In this document: piece after piece, positions 52,734-60,778 of the stretch
Layout of the letters: every line of letters starts with the position of its first letter
How positions within the stretch are numbered: position 1 is the first letter of the stretch
DNA from: Streptomyces sp. S465
GTDB lineage: Bacteria > Actinomycetota > Actinomycetes > Streptomycetales > Streptomycetaceae
Direction of reading: 5' to 3'
Assembly: GCF_026898115.1 (NCBI RefSeq)
Contig: NZ_CP114036.1
Location: 5,574,001 to 5,638,000, forward strand
DNA: 64,000 nucleotides
Position numbers and translations under genes: made by a program
Notes under the pieces: generated by a model
Database searches by the model: none
Told to the model about the DNA's origin: nothing
Seen by the model: only the letters and a program-made list of their open reading frames with translations

Positions 52734-53954
52734 TCAGCTCCGCAGCAGCAGGGCCGATGTGGGAACCCCCTCACCTGCTGTGACCAGGCAGGTCGTGGCG
52801 CCGGGGACTTGGGCGGTGCTGGTGCCGCGCAGCTGTCTGACCCCCTCGGTGATGAGGTTGAAGCCATGGACGTACGCCTCGCTGAGGCCGCCCCCGCCGG
52901 TGTTGAGCGGCAGCCGTCCGCCGATCTCCAGCGCGCCCCCTTCGGTGAAGGCGGCGCCCTCGCCGCGGGCGCAGAAGCCGTAGCCCTCCAGGGAGAGCGG
53001 GATCAGTGGGGTGAACGCGTCGTAGATCTGCGCGACATCGATGTCCGCGGGTCCGAAGTCGGCGGTTTTCCACAGCCGGCGGGCAGCGGTCCAGGAGGGG
53101 CCGGTGAGCGGGTCGTCGTTCCAGTAGTTGACCATCCCGTGGGCTTGCGCGGGCAGCCCCTGGGCGGCGGAGTGGACGTACACGGGCCGGTGCCGGCAGT
53201 CGCGCGCCCGCTCGGCCGACACCACCACGCAGGCCAGCGCGCCGTCGGTCTCCAGGCAGTTGTCGAAGAGGCAGAGCGGTTCGCTGATCCAGCGCGCGGT
53301 CATGTACATCTCGCGGGTCAGCGGACGGTCGTACATGATCGCGGCGGGGTTCTGATTGGCCCGGTTGCGGCAGGCCAGCGCCACATTGAAGAAGTGATCG
53401 CGGGTCGCGCCGTACTCATGCATATAGCGCCGGGCCAGCAGCCCGATCTCATCGGCCGGGCGCAGCAGCCCGTAGGGCCGGGTCCACTGGGCCGGGGTGG
53501 GCAGCTGGACCCGGGTGTTGGTCCAGGGGCGCGGACCGCTGCCGCGTTTGCGTGACCGCCAGGCCACCCCGACGCTCGCCTGCCCGGTGGCGATCGCGGC
53601 CGCCAGATGCGCGACGGTCGCACAGGAGCCGCCGCCCCCGTAGCCGACCTTGCTGAAGAAGGTCACATCGCCCGCGCCGATGGCCTTGGCCACCTCGACC
53701 TCGTCGGTGTCCTCCATGGTGTACGAGGCGAAGGCGTCCACCTCGGACGGGGCGATACCGGCGTCGTCGAGTGCGGCGAGGATCGCCCGGCAGGCCAGGG
53801 TCTTCTCGGACTCGGGGAGGCGTTTGGCGAAGGGGGTCTGCCCGATGCCGGCTATCGCGGTCGCGTCCTTCAAGGGCGCCGCCATCGCCGTCGCGTCCTC
53901 ATGTCCCGCCGTCGCCCTCGTCGCCCCCATGGCCGCCTCCGTGGTCGCGTTCAC
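52734..53954 (-). CDS. Thiolase-fold lipid-transfer/aldolase-like protein
   Basis: The 406-residue protein is of SCP-x/Ltp type. The region of the first thiolase Cys reads GYGGGGSCATVAHLAAAIA, so a Cys is present near, but not clearly at, the nucleophile position. The later motifs AQIYDAFTPL and GGGLSEAYVHGFN match the Ltp aldolase group. With the adjacent DUF35 protein it should form a side-chain-cleaving complex. The start may be at Met 53954 or at Met25 (MAAPLKDATAIAG), which begins the conserved part. Operator site 9 lies 33 bp upstream. Confidence 0.9.
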   Translation of the reverse strand: MNATTEAAMGATRATAGHEDATAMAAPLKDATAIAGIGQTPFAKRLPESEKTLACRAILAALDDAGIAPSEVDAFASYTMEDTDEVEVAKAIGAGDVTFFSKVGYGGGGSCATVAHLAAAIATGQASVGVAWRSRKRGSGPRPWTNTRVQLPTPAQWTRPYGLLRPADEIGLLARRYMHEYGATRDHFFNVALACRNRANQNPAAIMYDRPLTREMYMTARWISEPLCLFDNCLETDGALACVVVSAERARDCRHRPVYVHSAAQGLPAQAHGMVNYWNDDPLTGPSWTAARRLWKTADFGPADIDVAQIYDAFTPLIPLSLEGYGFCARGEGAAFTEGGALEIGGRLPLNTGGGGLSEAYVHGFNLITEGVRQLRGTSTAQVPGATTCLVTAGEGVPTSALLLRS

Positions 53955-53986
53955 CGGTGCTGACAGCGGGGAAGGCTACCGCTAAT

Positions 53987-54001
53987 CTGACGGTCAGTCA
54001 G
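53987..54001. promoter_or_regulatory. 15-bp palindromic operator, site 9
   Basis: CTGACGGTCAGTCAG lies 33 bp before the thiolase start and 46 bp before the divergent CoA-ligase start, so one site can serve both. Confidence 0.8.
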
Positions 54002-54046
54002 CTACTAGGGTCGTCCGTCCCGGATTCCGGGGAGGGGAGCGGTCCG

Positions 54047-55642
54047 ATGCGCAACACCATTCCGGCCCTGATCCGGGCGGCGGTCGAGCGGTACGGCCCG
54101 GCCGAGGCCGTCGTCGAGGGCCGCGCCCGGATCTCCTACGCGGAGCTCGGCGCCCGGATCGAACGCGCGGCGGCCGCGTGCGTCGCCTCGGGTCTCGAAC
54201 CGGGCGACCGCGCCGCGGTCTGGGCGCCCAACACCACCGACTGGATCGTGGCGGCGCTCGGCGTGGTCACCGCGGGCGGGGTGCTGGTCCCGGTCAACAC
54301 CCGTTTCAAGGGCGCGGAGGCCGCGTATGTGCTGCGCCGCACCCGGGCCACGCATCTGTTCATCACCGGCACCTTCCTGGGCACCTCGTACGTGGCCTCG
54401 CTGCGCCGGGCGGTGGGGGAGGGGCCGGGCCGCGGCCCCCTGCCGGGGCTGCCCTATCTGCGGGAGGTGGTCGTCCTCGCCGACGACGGCCCGGAGGACT
54501 TCCGTACCTGGCGCGACTTCCTGGCGTCGGGCGAGGCCGTGCCGCCGGAGGAGGTCCGGTGCCGGGCGGAGGCGGTGCGGCCCCTGGACCCCTCCGACAT
54601 CACCTTCACCTCCGGCACCACCGGTCGGCCCAAGGGCGTGGTGACCACGCACTCCCAGACCGTGCGCGTCTTCGACACATGGAGCGAGATCACGGGCCTG
54701 GCGGCGGACGACCGCTACCTCATCGTGAACCCGTTCTTCCACACCTTCGGCTACAAGGCGGGCATCATCGCCTGTCTGAGCCGGGGGGCGACGATGGTGC
54801 CGCAGCCGGTCTTCGGGGTGGAGACCGCCCTGGCCAATATCGCCGCCGAGCGCATCACCGTCCTCCCCGGCCCGCCCACCCTCCACCAGTCCCTCCTCGA
54901 CCACCCGTCCCGCGCCGCCCATGACCTGTCCACCCTGCGGCTGGTCGTCACCGGCGCCGCCGTCGTCCCGCTGGAGCTGGTGGAGCGCCTGCGCTCGGAG
55001 CTCGGGGTCGCCACCGTCCTGACGGCGTACGGACTGACGGAGGCGTCCGGCATCGTCACCATGTGCCGTCGCGGCGACCCGCCCGAGGTCATCGCGGGGA
55101 CGGCGGGCCGCGCGATCCCGCACACCGAGGTCAAGGTCGTCCACTCCACCGGAGGGGAGCTCCCCCCGGGCCGGCCGGGCGAGGTCTGGGTGCGCGGCTA
55201 CCACATCACCCCCGGCTACTTCGAGGACCCGATCGCCACCTCCCGCACCATCACCCCCGACGGCTGGCTACGGACGGGCGATGTCGGGGTGCTGGACGAA
55301 CGCGGCAATCTGCGCATCACCGACCGCATCAAGGACATGTTCATCGTCGGGGGCTTCAACGCCTACCCGGCCGAGATCGAGCAGCTCATCGCCCGCCACC
55401 CCGATGTGGCCGACGTGGCCGTGATCGGCATTCCGGATCCGCGGCTGGGCGAGGTCGCCAAGGCGTACGCGGTCCGCCGCCCGGACTCGACGCTGACGGC
55501 GGACGACCTGATCGCCTGGTCGCGGCGGGAGATGGCCAACTACAAGGTGCCGCGGCAGGTGGAGTTCCTCCCCGCACTGCCGCGCAACGCCAGCGGCAAG
55601 ATCCTCAAGGCCGCGCTCCGGGCCGGCCGCCCAGTGCCGTAG
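54047..55642 (+). CDS. Acyl-CoA ligase (AMP-forming), FadD3-like
   Basis: The 531-residue enzyme has TFTSGTTGRPKGV, TAYGLTEASG, TGDVGVLDERG, KDMFIVGGFNAYPAEIE and catalytic Lys in PRNASGKILKAAL. It activates a carboxylic acid as a CoA thioester. FadD3-type ligases act on bulky ring-derived acids, which would suit the Ltp/DUF35 genes, but substrate is not shown. ATG 54047 follows GGGGAGGGGAG. Its last eight codons and stop form the first unit of a tandem repeat. Confidence 0.92.
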   Translation: MRNTIPALIRAAVERYGPAEAVVEGRARISYAELGARIERAAAACVASGLEPGDRAAVWAPNTTDWIVAALGVVTAGGVLVPVNTRFKGAEAAYVLRRTRATHLFITGTFLGTSYVASLRRAVGEGPGRGPLPGLPYLREVVVLADDGPEDFRTWRDFLASGEAVPPEEVRCRAEAVRPLDPSDITFTSGTTGRPKGVVTTHSQTVRVFDTWSEITGLAADDRYLIVNPFFHTFGYKAGIIACLSRGATMVPQPVFGVETALANIAAERITVLPGPPTLHQSLLDHPSRAAHDLSTLRLVVTGAAVVPLELVERLRSELGVATVLTAYGLTEASGIVTMCRRGDPPEVIAGTAGRAIPHTEVKVVHSTGGELPPGRPGEVWVRGYHITPGYFEDPIATSRTITPDGWLRTGDVGVLDERGNLRITDRIKDMFIVGGFNAYPAEIEQLIARHPDVADVAVIGIPDPRLGEVAKAYAVRRPDSTLTADDLIAWSRREMANYKVPRQVEFLPALPRNASGKILKAALRAGRPVP

Positions 55643-55719
55643 CTCCGGGCCGGCCGCCCAGTGCCGTAGCTCCGGGCCGACCGTCCAGTGCCGTAGCTCC
55701 GGGCCGGCCGCCCGTCCCC
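55616..55719. repeat. 27-bp tandem repeat built from CoA-ligase 3' end
   Basis: Units at 55616-55642, 55643-55669, 55670-55696 and a partial 55697-55719. Unit one ends exactly with the ligase stop TAG at 55640-55642, and the later units repeat the stop. Confidence 0.93.
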
Positions 55720-55790
55720 GCAGGGCCCTCGCTCACCTTCGCGGGCCCTTGCTCACCTTCGCGGGCCCTCGCTCACCCCCGCAGGGCCCT
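55720..55790. repeat. 20-bp tandem repeat built from LLM-gene 3' end
   Basis: About three and a half units of the type GCGGGCCCTCGCTCACCTTC. On the minus strand the unit includes the LLM gene's last codons and its TGA stop. The array abuts the one from the convergent ligase gene. Confidence 0.9.
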
Positions 55791-56582
55791 CATCCGCCGT
55801 CCGAAGCCCTCGGCGTCGCCGAACCACACCGCGAGGTGGTCCGCTCCGGCGGCGGCCCACGCGTCGATCTCGGCCCGTACGTCCCGCACGTCCCGGTCGT
55901 CGTCGTCCCAGCCGATCCGGGCTCCGGCGTGGACGCGCCGGCCGCCGCTCAGCTCGCGCAGCCGGGCGAGGTGCCCGGCGAACTCCCCGGGGTCGAGGCC
56001 GAACCCCTGCCACCAGTCGCCGATCTCCGCGGTCCGGCGCAGCGCGGCGGGGGAGTTGCCGCCGATGAGGAAGGGCACGGGCCGCTCGGGCACGGGCTGG
56101 AAGACCGCGCGGTCGTCGAAGGAGTGGAACGCGTCCTGGTACGGGCCGCCGCCGCTCTCGTGCAGATGCCGGATGAGCCGCAGGGCGCTGGTCGTCCGGG
56201 CGCCCCGTTCCGCGAAGTCGGCCCCCGCGGCGTCGAATTCGTACCGTTCCCACCCCGTGCCCGCCCCCAGGACGAACCGGCCTCCGCTCATCCTGGCCAG
56301 CGTCGCCGTCTGCCGGGCGAGGATCAGCGGGTCGCGCAGGGGCAGCACCAGGACGGAGGTGCCCAGGGTGATCCGCCGGGTGACCGCGGCGATGGAGGCG
56401 AGCGCGATGAGCGGCTCGTAGACCCCGCCGTAGCGGTCCGGGCCGTACGGGCCCGGGGGCAGCACATGGTCGGGGAGCCACACTCCCTCGTATCCGAGCG
56501 CCTCGGCCTCCTGGGCCAGTGCGGTCAGTTCCCGTGGACCCATCCGCGGGGACTCGTCGGGGAGGACGACATGCAGCTCCAT
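55773..56582 (-). CDS. LLM-class F420-dependent oxidoreductase
   Basis: The 269-residue barrel protein is of the luciferase-like F420 group (TIGR03619 type). It has LGYEGVWLPDHVLPP, LGTSVLVLPLRDPLILARQ and RFVLGAGTGWERYEFDAAG, with the typical non-prolyl bulge region. It should use F420H2/F420 for a redox step. ATG 56582 follows GAGAGGAG on the minus strand. Located beyond the CoA-ligase it converges with, it is the only minus-strand catabolic gene upstream of the afsS-like genes, 198 bp away. Confidence 0.88.
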   Translation of the reverse strand: MELHVVLPDESPRMGPRELTALAQEAEALGYEGVWLPDHVLPPGPYGPDRYGGVYEPLIALASIAAVTRRITLGTSVLVLPLRDPLILARQTATLARMSGGRFVLGAGTGWERYEFDAAGADFAERGARTTSALRLIRHLHESGGGPYQDAFHSFDDRAVFQPVPERPVPFLIGGNSPAALRRTAEIGDWWQGFGLDPGEFAGHLARLRELSGGRRVHAGARIGWDDDDRDVRDVRAEIDAWAAAGADHLAVWFGDAEGFGRRMRALRG

Positions 56583-56780
56583 CGGGGCTCCTCTCACGGC
56601 CGGGGCGGGCCCGGCGGCTTCGATGAGCCCTTTCTAGACCCTGACATCAGTGCGAAGGTCAACGCCGGCGCCGGGGAAGCCAACGCCGACGTCCGAGGAG
56701 GTCAATGCCGGGAAAGTCGATGCCCGGGGGGACGAACCGGGTCTGCCGGCCCGTCCCCCCGGGCGATGAACGATCACGTC

Positions 56781-56969
56781 CTAAAAAGGAATGGGTGCGG
56801 GAAGGTGTTCGTCCATGGGGATGGCGACGACGGCCGTGTCTGTGTCCTGACCGGCGGCAGCGGAGGGGCCCGTCTGATGGTGGGTGGCCGCCAAGGCCGG
56901 AGTCACGGCACCGAACGCGGCGGCCGCTGCGATCGCCAACGTGGCGAACGCCTTCTGCGTGCGAGTCAT
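56781..56969 (-). CDS. Small secreted protein with AfsS-type motif
   Basis: The 62-residue frame opens at ATG 56969 with GAGGAG nine bases upstream. It has a Sec signal (KAFATLAIAAAAAFGAV) with an AxA site near residue 28 (ALAATHH). The mature 35 or so residues end in PMDEHLPAPIPF. The MDEHLPAP part matches the repeat of AfsS (MDEQMPAP) encoded 218 bp upstream on the same strand. The protein would be exported, unlike AfsS. I know no described family; the motif may be a recruited AfsS repeat. Confidence 0.75.
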   Translation of the reverse strand: MTRTQKAFATLAIAAAAAFGAVTPALAATHHQTGPSAAAGQDTDTAVVAIPMDEHLPAPIPF

Positions 56970-57186
56970 TGCAGCTCCTCAAGCAGGGGGAATTTATCCA
57001 TTTTGTATTGCAAATATGTGAGTAGAGGGATAAGCGTTCGGCCGTCTGGCTCGAAGTGGTCGAATCTTGGCGCGAAGCAGTCAGAAACTGGCGCAACACC
57101 TGGGGCCGATGCCGACGGCTTCCCCTCCCCGCCGCCGACATCGGCCCCTTGCGGTGTTACCTGGTTGGATTCTGGTTCGCTGCCCG

Positions 57187-57534
57187 CTACTCGGAGTCCG
57201 CCGAGGTCGACGCCGCATCGGTGTCGTCGGCGGAGGTGAGCCTGGGCGGGGTGGGCATCTGCTCGTCCATCGTGCGGACCGTGCTGGAGTCGGTGCTCGG
57301 CTGCTGCTTCTTCTTCGCGGCGTCAGCCGTGAGCGCCGCGGGTGGCGCCGGCATCTGCTCGTCCAGCGTGGTGAGGTTCGGGGACGGTGCGGGCATCTGC
57401 TCGTCGAGCGTGGTGATGCTCGGGGACGGTGCGGGCATCTGCTCGTCCATGGTGATGGCGGCCCTGGACGGGGACGGCATCTGCTCGTCCATGGGCCTAT
57501 AGGCGTCGGACTCCGGCTTCTTGTCGTCACTCAT
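57187..57534 (-). CDS. afsS: AfsS-type regulatory protein with MDEQMP repeats
   Basis: The 115-residue protein contains five copies of an M/L-DEQMPxP motif, spaced about 13 residues apart for the first four (near residues 15-60) with the last near residue 92. AfsS (AfsR2) of S. coelicolor is a small protein with similar repeats; afsR activates it and it raises secondary metabolite output. Here it is longer than the 63 residues I recall for S. coelicolor. It lies downstream of afsR on the same strand, as expected. Start ATG 57534 has GAGGAAG upstream. Mode of action is unknown. Confidence 0.88.
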   Translation of the reverse strand: MSDDKKPESDAYRPMDEQMPSPSRAAITMDEQMPAPSPSITTLDEQMPAPSPNLTTLDEQMPAPPAALTADAAKKKQQPSTDSSTVRTMDEQMPTPPRLTSADDTDAASTSADSE

Positions 57535-57707
57535 CACGATCAACTTCCTCAAGCTGTGGTTGGCAGAGTGCGACGCCCGCCCGGCGACTCCCCCGTGGAT
57601 CGCCGGACGGACGTCTCAGGGCCGTTCACCCTAGTGATGGGACCTGACAACCGACCCGCCTGCCCCCCGCGGGGACGGATCGACCGAGTAACAGCATGCC
57701 GGGGGGC

Positions 57708-57725
57708 GATAAACGATTGATGAAC
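57708..57725 (-). promoter_or_regulatory. Putative AfsR (SARP) box of afsS
   Basis: On the minus strand GTTCATC (57725-57719) and GTTTATC (57714-57708) repeat with an 11-bp period, as SARP-family activators need. They lie 174 bp upstream of the afsS ATG. Confidence 0.6.
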
Positions 57726-57743
57726 GGGCCGACGGGGCCTGTG

Positions 57744-60668
57744 TTATGCGGTGGCCGCGGGCATCAGCAGGCTCTGGACCTCGGTTGCCTCGGTCGCTCC
57801 CAGCCGTTCGTGAATGGCCAGCGCCTCGCGCCAGCATGCCTCGGCCCGTTCGCTCTGCCCGAGCTCCGTCAGCGCCTTCCCGAGGACCGTGAGGACGATG
57901 GCGCGCCGCCACTCTCCCCCATGGCCCCGGAGGGCGAGCGCCTGCTCCGCGTGCGCGGCGGCCTGAGCCGGGCTGTGCATCGTGAGATGAGCCTCTGCCA
58001 GGCGCTGGTGTGCCATCCCCTCCCACAGGGGCTGGCGGCTCTGGCGGAAGAGGGCCAACGCCTCCGTCAGTTGCTCGAGCGCCTCAACCGCTTTGCCGGT
58101 GCCGGTCAGGGCGATGCCGAGGGTGTACTTTCCGTTGGCCAGCCGCAGGATGTGGCCGAGGCTCTGGAAGATGCCGAGTGCCTGCTGGGCCAGCTCGACC
58201 GCGCTCTGCATGCGGTGCATCTCGAGATGGACGCGGGAGAGGCTGCACAGCGCACTCGCCTCCCCCGGGCGGTTGCCGTCCTCGCGGAAGGCGTCGATCG
58301 CCTGGAGGAAGCACGCCTCCGCTTCCTCGGGAAGCTTCCGGTGCAGCGTGAAGATGATGCCGCGTTGGTTCGGGACGCGGCTGGTGGGCACCGGGTCCTT
58401 GGTGGCCAGGCCCAGTGCCATGGCGCTCTGGGCCTGCGCCTCGGCGTCGTCGTACCTCCCCGCCAGGCTGTAGGCATGGGCCAGGAAGGTTCTGGCGCGC
58501 CCCTCGGCGAGGAGGTCGCCGGCCTCGTGCGCGGCCTGGCTGATGGCCGCGGCGACCGCCTCGTAGCGGCGCGCGTTGGCGCCGGACTCGGCGAGGTCGG
58601 TCGCGGCCCCGATCAGGTCCGCGGCCTTGCCCATCGTGGCGCCGCGGGCGGATTGCCGGGCGCAGGCCAGCAGGCAGTCGGCCTCGCTGAACAGCCAGTC
58701 CAGGGCGGCGTTCTGGTTCGGGAAGGTGAGCCCGGGGTGATCGGTGGGCGCCAAGTGGTCGACCAGCCGGTCACCCGGCCGCTCCACCGCGTACACCTGC
58801 GCGGTGGTGGCGAGGTAGAAGTCCAGCAGCCGGGCCAGGGCGGCGTCACGCTCGGCGCTCCGCTGGTCGCGCTCCGCGCAGTCACGTGCGTAGAGCCGCA
58901 CGAGGTCGTGATAGCGGTAACGGCCGGGGGCGGCGGACTCCAGCAGAGACGTGTCCACGAGGGACTCCAGCAACTCCTCGGCCGCGAAGGTTTCCATATC
59001 GAGCAGGACGGCCGCCGCCGCCAGGGAGATGTCCGGGCCGTCGGCGAGGCCCAGCAGCCGGAAGGCCCGAGCCTGCTGGGGCTCGAGTTGTCCGTATCCC
59101 AGCTCGAAGGTGGCCTTGACCGCCAGGTCGCCGGCGCGCAGCTCGTCCAGCCGGCGGCGCTCGTTGCCGAGCCTGTGCGCCAAGGCGGCCACGGTCCAGG
59201 TGCGGCGGGCGGCGAGGCGCGAGGCGGCGATGCGGATGGCCAGCGGCAGGAAGCCGCAGGCGGCCACCACGTCCATGGCCGCCTCCCGTTCGGCGTCGAC
59301 CCTTTCCGCGCCGACTATGCGGGTGAAGAGAACGAGTGCCTCGTCGGGGCTCATCACATCGAGGTCGACCAACTGGGCGCTCTCCAGGTCGACCATGCGG
59401 GTACGGCTGGTGACCAGCGCGGCGCAGCCCTCCGTGCCAGGGAGCAGCGGCCGTACCTGGGCCGCGTCGCGGGCGTTGTCGAGAAGCGCCAGTACGCGAC
59501 GGCCGTCCAGGGTCGAGCGGTAGAGGGCGGCGCGCTCGTCGACGCCGTCGGGGATCGACGAGTCCGGGATGCCCAAGGCGCGCAGGAAGGCGCCCAGGAC
59601 CGCCTCCGGTTCGGCCGGGACCGGGCCCGCTCCCTGGAGGTCCACGTACAGTTGCCCGTCCGGGAAGTGATGGCGGGCGGCGTGTGCCACGTGGACCGCG
59701 AGCGTCGTCTTCCCCACGCCGCCGATCCCGGCGACGGCTGACACGGCCATGACACGCCCCTCGGCCGTGGCGAGCTGGTCGCTCAGCTCATGGACGAACG
59801 CGGTGCGCCCGGTGAAGTCCGAGACGGTGGCGGGGAGTTGGGCGGGGCGTACGAAGGTGGGGCCGGCGTCGGCGCGGAACTCCACCGGAAGAGCCAGGCC
59901 GGCGTCGGCCCGCAGTATGCGCTGGTGCAGTTCGGACAGTGCCGCGCAGGGGTCCACGCCGAGCTCGTCGGCCAGGAGCCGACGGGTGTCGTTGTACACC
60001 GCCAGGGCCTCGGCCTGCCGGCCACTGCGGTACAGAGCCAGCATCAGCAGCTCCCGCAGCCGTTCCCGCAGCGGGTGCAGGGCGGTCAGCGCGGTCAGCT
60101 CGGAGACCGCTTCGGTGTGGAGGCCGACGCTCAGGTCCAGGTCGAGCCGGTTCTCGATGAGCACCAGATGGCGCTCCGCGAGCCGGGCGCGCTGGGTTTC
60201 CGCGTACTGCCCCGGTACGCCGGCGAGGGGCTCGCCCTGCCACAGGTCCAGCGCCTGGTTGATCAACTCACGTGCCCGTGCGCGGTCGCCCGAGTGCTGG
60301 GCCTTCTCCGCCTCGGCGGCCAGCTGTTCGGCCACGTCGATGTCCAGTGACCCGACCCCGGAGCGGATCGCGTAGCCCCCGGACTCGCTGACCAGCACAT
60401 CGGAGTCGACTCCGAAGGCTTTGCGGAGCCGTGAGGCGTAGGTGCGCAGCGCGGCGATGGCGGCGTCGGGCGGGTCGTCGCCCCACAGGCCGTCGACCAG
60501 CTCCGGGGCGGTCGCGGTGCGTCCACCGCGCAGCAGCAGTGCCGCGAGCAGGGCCTTCTGCTGCGGTGAGCCGGTATTGAGCTGCTCCTCGCCTCGCCAG
60601 GCGCGGACCGGTCCGAGCACGGTGAAGCGCAAATGCTGGCCTTGCACCTGCTCCTTCTCGCCGGCCAT
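57744..60668 (-). CDS. afsR: AfsR-type SARP/NB-ARC/TPR regulator
   Basis: The 974-residue protein has the SARP DNA-binding winged helix (residues 10-105, FTVLGPVRAWRGEEQLNTGS), the BTAD domain (about 115-255), and an NB-ARC ATPase with P-loop 314-321 (GIGGVGKT). C-terminal TPR-like helices run from about residue 650. Size and order match AfsR, which is phosphorylated by AfsK and activates afsS. Start ATG 60668 follows GGGGGAGA. Downstream lie afsS and the small secreted motif protein, upstream a second AfsR-like gene that lacks the DNA-binding domain. Confidence 0.9.
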   Translation of the reverse strand: MAGEKEQVQGQHLRFTVLGPVRAWRGEEQLNTGSPQQKALLAALLLRGGRTATAPELVDGLWGDDPPDAAIAALRTYASRLRKAFGVDSDVLVSESGGYAIRSGVGSLDIDVAEQLAAEAEKAQHSGDRARARELINQALDLWQGEPLAGVPGQYAETQRARLAERHLVLIENRLDLDLSVGLHTEAVSELTALTALHPLRERLRELLMLALYRSGRQAEALAVYNDTRRLLADELGVDPCAALSELHQRILRADAGLALPVEFRADAGPTFVRPAQLPATVSDFTGRTAFVHELSDQLATAEGRVMAVSAVAGIGGVGKTTLAVHVAHAARHHFPDGQLYVDLQGAGPVPAEPEAVLGAFLRALGIPDSSIPDGVDERAALYRSTLDGRRVLALLDNARDAAQVRPLLPGTEGCAALVTSRTRMVDLESAQLVDLDVMSPDEALVLFTRIVGAERVDAEREAAMDVVAACGFLPLAIRIAASRLAARRTWTVAALAHRLGNERRRLDELRAGDLAVKATFELGYGQLEPQQARAFRLLGLADGPDISLAAAAVLLDMETFAAEELLESLVDTSLLESAAPGRYRYHDLVRLYARDCAERDQRSAERDAALARLLDFYLATTAQVYAVERPGDRLVDHLAPTDHPGLTFPNQNAALDWLFSEADCLLACARQSARGATMGKAADLIGAATDLAESGANARRYEAVAAAISQAAHEAGDLLAEGRARTFLAHAYSLAGRYDDAEAQAQSAMALGLATKDPVPTSRVPNQRGIIFTLHRKLPEEAEACFLQAIDAFREDGNRPGEASALCSLSRVHLEMHRMQSAVELAQQALGIFQSLGHILRLANGKYTLGIALTGTGKAVEALEQLTEALALFRQSRQPLWEGMAHQRLAEAHLTMHSPAQAAAHAEQALALRGHGGEWRRAIVLTVLGKALTELGQSERAEACWREALAIHERLGATEATEVQSLLMPAATA

Positions 60669-60701
60669 GGTCTCCCCCTGCCTGTGCATCTCAGTCGCAC
60701 G

Positions 60702-60737
60702 GGCCAGTTTGCCCTGTCAGGGGCCCCTACGTCAGTA
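60702..60737. promoter_or_regulatory. Promoter block shared by both AfsR-type genes, copy 1
   Basis: A 36-bp block starting GGCCAGTTTGCC and ending TACGTCAGTA lies upstream of afsR. It matches 63249-63284 at 32 of 36 positions, so the promoter was duplicated with the gene or both are bound by one factor. Confidence 0.75.
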
Positions 60738-60778
60738 GGGGACGAGTCTCTCCACAAGCCCTTCAGAGTTGTCCGACA

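Noticed and set aside
56641..56655. CTGACATCAGTGCGA upstream of the LLM gene as an operator.
   Set aside because: The arms are too close (CTGACATCAG) and the right arm does not fit the 15-bp spacing.
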